From Elysia chlorotica (taxonomy: Eukaryota > Mollusca > Gastropoda > Plakobranchidae): a DNA stretch of 64,000 nucleotides. The stretch is taken from positions 353,702 to 417,701 of the forward strand of contig RQTK01000338.1 of assembly GCA_003991915.1 (NCBI GenBank). Reading direction: 5' to 3'. Under the pieces are notes generated by a model that had not been told where the DNA came from, made no database searches, and saw nothing but the letters and a program-made list of their open reading frames with translations. Shown piece after piece: positions 37,144 to 49,950 of this stretch (the stretch's first letter is position 1; each line of letters opens with the position of its first letter). The position numbers were made by a program, and so were the translations under genes.

Positions 37144-39988
37144 ATGGATGGTCGCATAGTGGATATGACTAGATCATGTCCTAGCCCAGCAGAACCAGAA
37201 GCTATGGGTGAAGATTCGACGAGAGGCCCTCCCATAACAATCAACGAACTCGTGCAGGTAAAGTGTGCATTGTAGTGCTATTGTGTAAAGGCCCACTCCG
37301 GAGCTTTTTTATTACCAATATTTATATCTTAATCATAATTAATTTTCACTTGCAAAATATAGATCTATCTAGACCTAGATCTAAAGGGATAATCTAGATC
37401 TAGAATCAAGGGGAATCTAGACCCAGAACTAAGCTTAGTAAACAGCATACTACTATAGAGGTAGATTGGCATCCCTATCAAAGGATCTTTAAAAGCGAGA
37501 TTAGAATATAGATCTGCACTTCGATTCTGTAACCTAGATAGAGTAGATTCATATTGTTGTTAGAGTTTTTTTGTGTTTTTTGTTTTCAAATTTAATTTTT
37601 GTAACTCAAAAACTTTTATAGGCCTATTGTCACACAGTACACCAATCGTCAAATGGTAGTAGATCTGAGATAAAGCATTGAAATTATAATTTAAAGTTTC
37701 TCCATCCCAAGTAAAAGTTTAGTGCCTTTCAAATTCCATTTTTCCCCCACTAATTATCATCATTAAATGAGGCATGCATGACTCATCAACTGACTTTCAT
37801 TTTCAACCCTAACAGCTGTCTCATATTGGAATACCAAATGATCAAGTGACATGGAATAGAGTGACCATGACATCAGACAAATGGATTGCTGTCCGCCACG
37901 ACAACTGCACAGATCTTTCTGCAAGAAGGGCTGTGGTAGGTGTTTTCAAATTTATTTATAAGAGGTGTGCTCTAAAACTACAGGCCTTGCAATCCACATG
38001 ACAATAATGAACGATGTAATCAAGTCTCCTAGTCATGGAATTTTCTTATCACTCAATGGCTCTGTAAGTCTTGGATACATCTATGATTAGAAGCCGGTGC
38101 AGATTCCTTTGCCTTGCGTTTTTATTTTGCGATGGGCCTGTGTTTTATAAATTTTACTCTTTGTTAATGATGGATTCTCATCCTGCGCAGCTTTTTTTTT
38201 TTTTAAATGCATGCTTTTTAGCAGAATTCTGGTTGTAAGGGCAAATGGGGGATATAACAAAAAACGAGTTGGTCGGATTTTGCGAGACTGTTAAATATAG
38301 AGACACTCAGTCCCGATTACATTGATTCATGCAGGTGACAAAGAGTAAAAGAAAAAGCTTTTTTCTGTCACTACTATTGTAACCAAGCCACTGATCGCTG
38401 GCAGCCACTGCGTTTTTTGTTGTTTGTTTTTTGTGTTCTTTTCGTTCAATTGATCTACATGTGATTTTTGTTTTAGATTCATGAGATAAATTTGGAACGA
38501 AAATATAACTTTTTTCTGTTGATTCTGTTAGGTAACAGTGCTGAGCCCCATAGAGGGAACCATTTCCTATGCCGGATCAACAAGCGCAGATTCAGTGCAG
38601 ATGAATCCAAGGAAGGCACTCATAGCACTGAAAGGTATCTGTTACATTCCTGGATTATGATTGGATTTTGGAAATAGCTCACTGATTTTTACAAAGCAGA
38701 CAATTCATTCTAGTTTGCAGATTGTTATAAATAGATATATAGATAAACATAATTTTTTTTTCATTTTTGATGTTCATATTTAGTCATCAGATGTTAAAAA
38801 GTTGATAGCTGGATTTTCATAAAAACAGATGTGTTATTAATTCCATTTGTTTAGCGGTAAAGAAAGAACATAAAACTATGCCATTGATGATGTAGAAGTA
38901 GAGTGCATAATAATCTGCTATTGTAAACCATTGTCTTGAAAGTGCTATGAATCGATCAAAATTTTGTTCAAAATAGATTGAATATTTGAAAAGATAAATG
39001 AGCTTCTAATATTTAGAATGTAAATCTAAGGAGTAAGATGTGTTGATTTCCGATTGTTAACATCATAAATATCATAGTTGTGTTGATTAATTTCCAACAG
39101 CTGGCCTACGGTTTGAAGTGTTTGACTTGGATAGCAAAGAATTGGTCAACAAGGTGAAGTTCCATGACATTGTTGTGCACTGGACGTGGCTGAATGCCGA
39201 TGTCATCGCTATGGTTACCGACACAGCTGTCTATCACTGGAATGTCAACACTCAAAAAAGTTAGTGTATATTTTTCCCATCTATCACTGTGGATCTACTT
39301 GAGCAAATTTTAATCATCAAGCCAAACTGTATGAACAACCTTTTTTTTTTTTTTACTGAACTAACCTTTACCCATCACAACATACATGTTGTGCACATTT
39401 ATATGGTCTGGTGCTAGCACCTCTTTGTATTGATTTGCACACCTTTCATTTCGAAATAATAAAAATTAAATCTTTACATTTTATTAATTTTTGAAAATAC
39501 CCTAAAATAGTGTGCACACTTAGGAATAGACCATAAATAACATGATGTGGAAAGGTTAAACTTGTTTTTTATGAGTCAAGGGAGCAGTGAGTCAAAAAGT
39601 AGTAGGTGTATATTAGCAAGTATCAATTCAAAGCTGTATTACTTTAGCCCCCTTGTCAATGCGGCAATATACTATTTTAAGATATTTCTCCTGTTTATTC
39701 CAAGTTGAAAAAATCCTCAACAAAAACCTTTGCTGCTGTTGACAGGTTGCCTTCCACCCCAGCAAGTGTTTGTGCGACACCATAGGCTAGCTTTCACCGA
39801 GATTGTCAGCTACAAAGCTGACTCAACGCTGAATTGGCTGGCTTTAACAGGTCTTACCCCAGAGGTTAGAGAGACAAACAATATAATTCTGTATCATAAT
39901 GATGATGACAAAAATAATCATAATAATAATAATTATCATGATTTTTTAAATAAAAAAATAATATTGATGATAATGATACCTGTTACTG

Positions 39989-40084
<96 letters not shown>

Positions 40085-42767
40085 GTACTACTACTACTAC
40101 AACCACCACCGCCACCACCACCACCATCAGTCCTTAAACCATCTGAAAAATATAACAATAATCAAAACGAAAGTAACGACATTTTATACTCAAAGATTTA
40201 TCCGTTTTTATTTGTAGTCGGTCTGTGTATTTTGTTGATGCTTGTGTTGTATAGGAGAACAAAATATCGGGGGTGACTCAACTCTATAACAAAGACGAAG
40301 ATTTGACGCAATGCATCAACACCCACGCCTGTTGCTTCTCCTCCTACCATTTTCCGGGCAACCCATGGCCGTCCACCGTCTTCTGTGTGAGCTCAAGAGA
40401 GGCACAAGATCATGGGAAAGTATGAACGGTCAAATTTAGGGATACATGTATAACTATTTGGATGGACAAATCTTTTATTTATTTTTTTTTATTTTACATG
40501 ATAGTTCTGTTTTGAGCTTTTAAGAAATTCCTTTACTTTTTACATCAAATCTTGTAAAAAGTAATTTTTATCTTTTGTAAAATTGGATCCATATTGTAAG
40601 GATGTAGAAAAAATTTCAAATATCACCACAGAATAGAGAATTTATTTTAAGTAACATACAAGAGTATGTGTATAAGTGACTTTTTTCTAAGTTGTTTGTT
40701 GAGGCTACTTCACCCCACAAGATTTGATGAACGAATAAATGCATTGATAATTTTGTTACAAAATTATAATTATACTTATAGAAAACAAATTTAGCTGGAT
40801 TAAAAAAAAATAGTTTGATTTATTAATTTTTACTATTTAGTTTGACCCCTTTCTTTAATTTTTTCTTTAATATAAACATCATACTAGGAATCAAAACCAA
40901 ACACTTTACAACTTTTCTTTGTCCAGATTCATGTGATTGAGCTGGGTCCTTACAAGACCGGAAACTACGCTCTGAGGAACAGCTACGACCATCTTCACTT
41001 TCTTGATGATCGGGAGAGGTACGACTTCCCAATAACAGTTGAGGTAAGTAAACAGAGCTATATTCTTTGCTTTTGGTAGAAGAGAAGCTATACTCTATTT
41101 CTTCTAGGTTCCCAAGAAATGATTTTCTTGTGTGCGAATATAATTATATAACACTACAGTAAGATTTTTAATATCTGCATTAGAGTTCTAGATAGTCCAT
41201 TTGGTAGAGATGTGAACTGACAAACAAGATATCCAAGGTTTGAATCTCAAGTAGTGATCCTGACTCAGTTTACGTCTCTAAGGGAAACATACCAAATGTT
41301 AAAATAATGAAAAATCACACTTCACCTGCGTCCAGGCCACACACAAAAAACACAAATAAAGAATTATTGTCGTAGTTGAATTCTCATAGCATTTTTCACT
41401 GTCCTAACACTTTTGTTGTGCAATTTTCTATCACTTGTGTCACACAATTCTCTACCACTGTCCTCCTAATTTGATTCGCCACCACATTCTTATAATGTGA
41501 TTCAATCACTGTTAATACATTCATCGACAGATCTCTGTGGACTACGGACTCCTGTTTGTGATGACCAAGTACGGATACCTGTACATCTGTGATATGGAGA
41601 CGGCCATGTGTCTGTGCTGCACGCGTGTAGCTGTGGATGTGACCTTTTCTGCCGTGCTCAACACCAATACGCAGGGTCTGCTGGCGATCACACGCGGGGG
41701 GCAGGTGAGTGTGCAAATCTCTGTCAAGCTTAGGTCAACCTATCACAAATACTTGACACCTAGTTTGTAGATTGCTCTAGACACTTTTTAAAATAGACCA
41801 CAAAAACGTTTTAAAAAATTGAAATTAAAATATTCAAAATGGGGATTTTGCTTTGAAGTTTGATGTATTCCTTCTTTGAAATTGTATCTTTTCCTTTAAT
41901 TGTCATACTGTCGTAGTGCTAGGATTATGGCAGAAGTGAGACTTTTGCAAGTGATATATCAGTGTAAAGGTGAAAATGAGATCAATTTATAAAATTTCAA
42001 ATCAAAAGCATGCTAACAGGTTTTTGCTTTATCTTATTAAAAACTTGTGTTCAATTTGAAAGAGAAATAAGGAAATAGAACAGTTTTCATTGGTGATCTC
42101 AAAGTAGCAAAAACGACGTACCAAAATTGTAGCACTGGTGAAATATCCATTTTGACTTTTTTAAAAGGGTACAAAAATTACATAAGATAATAGTCACATT
42201 TTTAAATATTCTGGTATAAAGTACTCCTCAAGAAACAGATTCAGTAAATAATATGAATATAATTTAATTTAATAACTATTTAAAACTTAAAAAGGGTTCT
42301 CCAAAGTTTGTGTCTGATATCTAAGGCAGTCACAACTCTTGTGTCAATCTATGAATCTTAGACAAGCCTTTGCTGCAACCAGTACAACTATTTAAGATGA
42401 TTAAAAATAAGTCTCCAACTTACTCTCTTAAGTTCATTTGGTGACTACCATCTTATCACTAAAATAACTGCTTGTATTCATAGTGATTTTACGGATTTTC
42501 AGTAAGGAAAAGGTTGGCAGGCTTAGGTCCAGTAAAAGTCTATTAAGGGGTTATGTCTTGTGATTTAATGCTATGCTGCTTTACGTGAGATGCTCAGTAA
42601 AAAATATGGATCCAGTTGACATCACTGTATACAAAATTCTATTCTTCTTTCTTCCATTGAAGGTCATCACAGTGGATATAAAGAAAGACGGATTTATCTC
42701 CTACCTACGAGAACAAGTGCGGACTGCATACAGAGCAAACAAGTTTGAAAAGGTCATATGTCAGTGA
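37144..42767 (+). CDS. Clathrin heavy chain-like protein, N-terminal propeller only (9 exons, 391 residues)
   Basis: Exons: 37144-37257, 37816-37935, 38532-38634, 39101-39259, 39746-39864, 40255-40419, 40927-41043, 41531-41704, 42663-42767; phases agree throughout. The product follows the clathrin terminal domain in order: ITINELVQLSHIGIP, VTMTSDKWIAVRH, STSADSVQMNP, ALIALKAG, FEVFDLDSKELV, VIAMVTDTAVYHWNV, LNWLALTGLTPE, KISGVTQLYNKDED, KIHVIELG, LLFVMTKYGYLYICDMET and GGQVITVDI. Canonical clathrin heavy chain is about 1,675 residues, with a propeller that binds adaptors and a long alpha-solenoid leg. Here the frame stops shortly after the propeller, so trimerisation and lattice-forming parts are missing. 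An N-terminal extension of about 30 residues has no counterpart in clathrin. A possible donor (CA before GTGAGA at 42764) would skip the stop, but I found no leg-coding exon downstream. Likely a divergent paralogue. Confidence 0.85.
39988..40080. repeat. (TAC)n microsatellite in the clathrin-like gene
   Basis: A trinucleotide run lies between coding exons 39746-39864 and 40255-40419. The poly-threonine and poly-valine frames it creates are artefacts. Confidence 0.95.
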
Positions 42768-45700
42768 GATGTCCTTGAAACTACATCTCACAATAATGTG
42801 AATTAACCTTAGAGCTAGGTTGCAATATTTGCCTCTAGTTTCTACCAGGGACATTGAGAGGTGTATTTTGTTGTTGGTTTTTTTTAGGTTGTGAACTGAA
42901 GCAAAAAGAGAGAGAAAGAGGGAGAGAGAATGATAAGTTATTTAAGTTACATTTTTTTCATGTATACATATATGTATATACTTAAAGTATATACATATAT
43001 ACATATACATGGAAAAAATCTTGTGACAGCTGTAATGATGTATGAGAATTGTAGCTGATAAAGACAATGAGGATGTGATAGACAGGTTGGTGAGGTATAA
43101 GGCAGAAAGAGTAATAGAAGTAGGAATTATGGATAAGATAAGATGGTAGAAAGTTTGGCAAAGAGCAAGGCAGAAAGAGTGACAGGGATGGAATTGTGAA
43201 AGTAAATGATAGTGAGCACATTATACAACTTAAACAAAAACTGGTATAGAGTTATGTCGATGCTAAAAGTATATTTATAACAAATTTATGTATTTTTCTT
43301 TTCAAAATAAAAAGTAATTTCATCCAAGAGGCCTTAGATAATGCTAAAGGTGTATATGACGAGTTGAAGTCGTAGTTATGCTCTAAAAATTACAATAACA
43401 CTGCCATGTTGTTTTATTTTTGTTTTTTGAGCAATCAAAGCCAATTCCTTCAATTTAATCATTTTTAACATTTTGATTCTCTGTGGATTCATGAATTCCA
43501 CCCAATAATCAAGCATTAACAACAAAAACAAAAACAACGTTAATTTAGATATTTGACAATAAAAGTTTTGAGTGTCCCTACCAAACAGTTGTTCAAACTA
43601 GGAAAGCTTTAAGCTATTACATTCATCAGCTCTTTTTTTTTTTTATAATTCACCACTTACAGCCCAGTGGCAATATTTTAAATTCTAGTCCCATGGATTT
43701 TTTTCAAAAACATTGTGCTCAACTTTTTGTGTAATTTTTTCTTCTTCTTTTCTCCCATTTTATACCTCATATCTATTTATATGATATTAATCTCAGTTCT
43801 GATTTATTGTGAAAATCTTTATATCTAGAATCTTAGAAATGAAATGTGATCATTTATAGTGGAATCCGTTTGAGCTAAACCTGTCGAGATCAAAATATGA
43901 CTTTAAATTAACTATTTAGCAGTCACCAATTCCCTTCTACTAACTTTATAACCACTAGTTAGTATAGACTTTGGATAACAAAAAGTTTTTAGGCTGTCTC
44001 CTAGAGGCTTCAAGAGCGAATTCCACTATAACTATGTTATCACAAATATACCAAAACTATTTATATTGTTTGTGATATGTGGTGGTAAAATATACCTTTC
44101 TTGAAAAATTTGCTTTAATCGTGAGGATATATACTGTGTATTGCAATATTATTTCCAGTGATTCGCTATTAAATTTTTGGTTATATTTATCAAATTCTTA
44201 TCTTGTATATTAGATTTTAACATACAATATTATATTTCTATGCCAGTTAAAAGATGAGAAAGGAAATAGTCTCTACGTTCTCTGGATGTGAATCACGAAT
44301 TAGCGCTGTTCATATTAATATCACTTGTAAACTTATTTTTTTAGAATTTTGACTTATTTTTATAATATTAGATGACATATTTAGGAGCATGGGGGTTGAG
44401 GGGAAAAGTATAACTTACAAAATTCTTAATATTCTTATTTTACTGAGGTAGTTCTGTCATCTTGCAAAGTTTATTTCATTGAATTCAAAGAAATACAATG
44501 GTGTATGCAAGTCTGCTTACTAGATGTTGAAATTGTACTTGAAATTCGTATGTTTTAACCAATGTTTTAAAAGTTAAGCTTAATTATAATGCAAAGATAA
44601 ACAAAGATAAACAGTTTTAACCTTATCCACCCACAAAAAACAAAACAAACAAAAACCCACAACAAAACAAAATAAAAACAACAAATTGTGTGTGTGCAAT
44701 TATTGAATTCAACAGTACTTACATGTGGATACTTCTTTTTTGTTTTGTTAAACTTACTAAAGTATTTTCTTTTTGCGCCAAACTTATCATTTATATATGT
44801 ATATATAATTATATATATATATTGGTAAACCAGGTCAAAGCTTCTGTTGTTTATGTGTATCTGTATTGCTTCATTTATTCTAGTGCATTTTTTTTCTACT
44901 TACATTATATTATTGAAGTGCTAAAATCTAGAACCTTGTTTATAATGGGCATTGTTGGCTGTTCTGGAATTGAATGTGTTATAGTAAGCTGACTCAATTT
45001 TCTGGACTATCTTGTTGCTTTGTATAACATTTAAAGTTTGGAATGGTTTTGTGAGCTAGTTGGGAAATGCTCTATGGCTGTCAAAGATAATTTAAAAATT
45101 GTTTACAAAATTGATCTTAGCATAGATTTTGATTGTATTTAATATTTAAGGAGCATGTGGCTTTTCCACAAAAAAAAAGACCCACGTTTTTTGTTACTTA
45201 AAAAAAAAGGTAAATGATTTGAGATTGGTTCTATAATCAGAAAGAAAAGTTTTCATTACATAAAGACTTTACTTAAAATATCCATTTTATACCATCATTA
45301 TAATATTAACTTTGTATTTATACAATTTCTATATTAATAACCTATTTTTAGGTAAGTTGGTTTTACAGGGTTGTATTATGGTATATTCAGCTTTTGATTG
45401 CTGTGTACCGGTATATATGTATGTTGGTCTTTGTCTCACAGAATATGATGTTCTCCGTTGCAGAAATAGATGCTTTAGAACCACTCTGTCACTTCATTTT
45501 GCTATGGATGTGTTACATTATTACTTTTTTGTGCCCTTTACACCTCTAAGAGAACATTTGTAATGCCGAGTCAAGGAACCTGAAGTTCTAGGTAGAAAAG
45601 TTGAAGAGCGGAAATGATAGAAGGTAGGCGGAAATCCCTGTATTGTTTTAATAAAAACATGTACTTTAAAATGCCATACATACGTATATACTTTTGTATT

Positions 45701-47690
45701 ATTATGCCCAAATAGTTTTTGTATTTTCTTTTTACCATTACTGTATTGTACATGTACTTAGTGCAAATATTTGTGATAGAAGCTTACATTGTTTTTTGTT
45801 TTTGGGAAACAAAGGTTTTTTGTTGCTGTTGTTATTATCTTAATTGATTGGTGAACTTTTTGTTAGAACTTTATCATTTACTTTAAAATTGGTAATAATT
45901 TTTGTTGTTAAATTTTTTATACATTTGTTATGAAGTTATCATTTATTTTAAAATTTAAAGTAAAATTTTAACTTCTGTTGCTAAATTTTTAAGTTTTTTC
46001 CATTTTAGTCTCTTCTATGACTTGTTGGTAACAATTAGCAAGTCCATGAAGTTTTTGTTGAGTTCAAGCTATTGCAATACTGGTGCTAAATTGTTGTAAA
46101 ATAACTCACTTAATGTAATGAAGAGTATGTTTGAAACCGATTTAATTGTATAAAGCTACACACATATATACACAAATACATTATTTGCTTAATGCTTCAT
46201 TTTCTGTACTTTTGTGACTGCTTATTTTCATTAAAAACAAATTGTAATGTATCTTTTTTTTAAATAAAATATAGATCCTGTTTATACCTGTCCATGTAGC
46301 AATTTTGATGAAGTTATGCCCATTATTGTACAGGGTAAAAGTAATAGGACTTCCAAGTGTATTTTTACAGCATGGATAGTTTCTAGCTAACTCCACGTAT
46401 ATTTGTCTCAGGAAATTGAATTTTTACCATAGTTATAGTATTAGGCATGATGTCAATATGTATCCCTATCTTACTGGAGTTTGCTAAAAAAAAATGGTAT
46501 GCTTTGAAAGAAAACGATTTTAAACTTGGAGTTACAACCAATAAGTATATTTATATTTATATTTACTGCATTAAGCCCTGACTTTTTAAGCAAAAATTAT
46601 AAAACTAGTGCTTGTACTTCCTCATTAATTTAGAAACTGGATGTGAATCAAATACTACCTGTGGTTAAAGGACTATTACTTATTCAAATAATTGGAAATT
46701 AAGAATCCCAATTTGATTAGAACTAATCCAAGTTTTGGTCATATCATTCATAGATACAGTATAATAAATCTTGAGTGTCCATAAAATCACTGGAGTTTCT
46801 GCAGGCTTAAAACTTGTTGGAAGAGGTTTCTTCATGGCAGGAACTGTTTGTTGAGCCAGCAAGGCAGAATCTTTAAAAAAAAAAAAAAAATGATGAGTTT
46901 CCGAATACATCCACAGCAGTGCCTTTTGACTTAGTTTCTTTCAACCCAACTTGTCTAGGAGGTATTGTTGATTGTTTAAGCTTGATTTTTACAGCTGATG
47001 ATTTGACTTAATCTCAATGAAACTTCTCGTTTATGTGTAAAGTTTCAGATCTAATTTTTTTTTTTTTTTGGTAACCATCTGTCTCAATATTTCAGGGTTT
47101 TTTCTTTATTCTACTTGGAATTTGACTTTCTTATAAATGAACTATTTTTGTGAGACTGCTTTATCTTTGAAAAATGGTCATTTTTACCTATGACATATTT
47201 AATCACACAATTCTAGCACACATTTAAGTGTTAGCACTGTTTCTGCAATTTTTTTATGTGTTCTTTATCTATACTGCAATATCATTTTCGCACATACAGT
47301 TAATATTGATCTGGTAATATAATTATTTAAACTAAAATTTAATCACAGCCAAATTTTAATTTTTCATTTGTTTAAATTGATTTGTGCAATAATGCAAACA
47401 AGTATATAAAACTTATAAATGATTTTAGCATTACACCTTTTTAAGTATTATAAAAAGTGATTTTCCATGTCTTTTTTAATTAAGAGTGGAATTTCTTTAT
47501 TTAATTAGGACTGTTGCTTTGTTTGTATATAATTTGTAAAGCAATATTTTTACTCTTGTTATTTAAATGCTTTGTGCGCATACCATCCAGAAATTGTTGG
47601 ATGCTGCTGTTGTTTTGACTGGTGCTTCTGCTTCCTGATATGTGCAATCTGCGTAGTGATTTAGACAATAATAAAATATTTTATAATCTC
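42768..47690 (+). other. Probable long 3' UTR of the clathrin-like gene, or intergenic
   Basis: About 4.9 kb of AT-rich sequence without recognisable exons and almost without the microsatellites and SINEs that fill neighbouring intergenic DNA. AATAAA hexamers occur near 43308, 45650, 46264 and 47671. The last sits just before sequence that returns to repeat-rich DNA. Low repeat content and position suggest a long 3' UTR, which only transcript data can confirm. Confidence 0.35.
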
Positions 47691-47854
47691 ATCACTTTAC
47701 AGAGACTTCTTCTCGTTGATGTGTTTCATGTTTGTGTCATTTCCTCTCTAGCCTGTAACTCCATTCTGTTCTTTTATTAAGAATTAAATGTTATCGAAGT
47801 CGTGAGACCCTGAGACAGCCGATGGTAAAATCCTTCAATTAACAATTATATATA

Positions 47855-48290
47855 ATAATATATTGCATTTATATGACGCACTTCCATCAACAATCATGCT
47901 CATTGCGCTTAACAATTTCCATTATCACAATTACAAAGAAACAGAATCATATAAATTTGATCCAGTACAATATAACATTCAAAAGTCTCAAGGAATCGTC
48001 AGAAAATATTTACAACTTTCACAGGTTCAATTTCAATCATCAAAAAGGTAGAATTTTAGCATGTGTTTAAAAATGTCCATGGAAGGTGCCTCCTTTATGT
48101 TTTTGGAAGGTTGTTCCATACTTTGGTGCCGAGATAGTAGAAAAAAAACACATCACCATAAACTTGATGCACCTCAGACTAGCATCTTGGTATGACAGGC
48201 TAAATGTGGAAGTGTAGACATGCGTTACTACATGTCTTAAGACTGAAATAAATGGTAAGTTACTTGTATATATATTGGGCTCGTGCATTG
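47855..48290. repeat. Decayed dispersed repeat
   Basis: It contains GCATTTATATGACGCACTTC, CATTGCGCTTAACAA and the stretch GTTGTTCCATACTTTGGTGC, which resemble a repeat scattered in many aquatic animal genomes (cells of the form GCGCTTTACA and TGTTCCA.A..TTGG.GC). I cannot name its class. No intact frame. Confidence 0.45.
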
Positions 48291-49059
48291 AAATCTACAT
48301 TGATTTTAAAATGATAAGCCAAAGTCCTAATAATTACTGAACTATTAAAATTCTTTATTGATTTAGAATTTTAGATGATTTCACAATGCACTTGACCGTT
48401 TAACATTAATCTTGATACAGATTATGTAAAGTAACAACAGAGTACTATAACTTGAACTGTGTGTGCCGCTTTGTGCTTGTAATATATAGTCAGCATGGTG
48501 CTGGATTTTTGCAAAAAAAAAAAAAGGTAGTAGACCTCTTTTCCATGCTTCTACTCTTAAGGTGAGAGGAGAGGTGAGACTGCGCTGACCTGCTCTTCGA
48601 AAAAAAAAATTTTTTTGTCTCCTAAACCTTGCTTGGAAATTTTCTTGTCCCCAGCAAAATTTCGTCTATCAAGCTTAATAGTTCTTGTTCACTATTGCAG
48701 AAAAAAATTATTTCATTGGTACAGAAAAAAAGAATGAAGCCAACTGGTTATATTGAAAAAAAAAAACTAAATTTATTGAACAGACAAAAATGTGTCCATC
48801 ACTACATGTATCAAAAACAATGATCAAAAGTATGTATGATATTTGCACCATTACAAAAAGAAATAATAATAGTTATAGTGATTATAAAAATAAAGTAACA
48901 AAATTTAAAATATAGTATCCAACACAAGCACCAGGTTTAATATAAATTATAATGCAAGTTTGAAAATGTATCATATAAAATGTTCATTTTACTGAACTTG
49001 TAATTTTTGGCCAAAAATTCAAACCAATCAGACCCAGTACATATAAGAAAAGCACCTAC
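48291..49059. other. Non-genic AT-rich stretch
   Basis: Several short A runs (for example about 48514-48526 and 48601-48609) and unique sequence. No gene recognised. Confidence 0.4.
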
Positions 49060-49950
49060 TATAAGCTAGATACAGGGAGAAAAATAGAGAGGTGAAGAAA
49101 AGTGCCAGGAAAGACAAAAGAATTTACGTAGAGGGGCTGACAAAAGAGGCAGAGGCAGAGGGCAAGATGGGTGGAACACTTGAAGGAAACACTTAACAGA
49201 CCCGCTCTACCGGCCCCACCAGAAATCCCACCCCCAACTGAGCTCCTAGACATTGTCACCAACCCTCCCAGCAGGGCAGAGATCGCCAACACCATTAAGT
49301 CTCTCAAGTCAGGCAGATCCAGACGGCATACCACCTGAGACTCTTAAGGCCGACATACAGACCTCAACTGACATGCAGCACCCACTCCTATGCAAGATCT
49401 GAGAAAGATAGCAAGTCCCAGAGGACTGGAAAAGAGGACGCCTTGTAAAGCTGCCAGAGAAAGGGGGTCTGTCATCTTGCGACACTTGAGGAGGAATCAT
49501 GCTATCAATTCCGGGCAAAACTTTAACAAGAATCATGTTGGCGAGGCTGAAAACCATCCTGGACAAGAGATTACGTGGTGAGCAAACAGGCTTTCGACAA
49601 AAACGCTCATGCATGGACCTCGTGGCTACCATGCGCATCATCATCGAGCAGTCACTGGAGTGGTAGACTCTCTGTATGCAGTGTTTGTTGACTTTCAAAG
49701 ACATTTGACAGCGTTGACCGAAATGTCATATGGAGATGAATGTACCATTACGGCTTTCCACCAAAGTTTGTCACTATCAACCAACAACTCTACAAAGATG
49801 CCACTTGTCAAGTTATCCACGACGAAACGGCCTACGGATCCGTTTAACGTGTAAAGTGGCGTCCGACAGGGTTGTTTGCTCTCCCCAACTATCTTCCTCA
49901 TGGTGGTCGACTCGGTTATGAGACACTTATCACATATAGAACATAAAAAT
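49060..49950 (+). mobile_element. Degenerate RTE-like LINE reverse-transcriptase fragment
   Basis: Read across plus-strand frames, it gives YREKNREVKKSARKDKR, RWVEHLKETLNRP, RAEIANTIKSLKSGR, GKTLTRIMLARLKTILDKRL, GFRQKRSCMDLVATMRIIIE and DSVDRNVIW-like pieces, the classic order of the fingers and palm of non-LTR reverse transcriptases. Several stops and frameshifts make it dead. It ends before the catalytic FADD-type motif. It is from the opposite part of the ORF to the LINE at 27062-28012, so the two are not parts of one insertion. Confidence 0.75.

Noticed and set aside
39936-40158. Poly-Thr, poly-Val and poly-Ser frames
   Set aside because: All come from the TAC microsatellite inside an intron of the clathrin-like gene.
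49309-49704. Minus-strand 131-residue frame
   Set aside because: Antisense of the dead LINE, whose protein reads on the plus strand.
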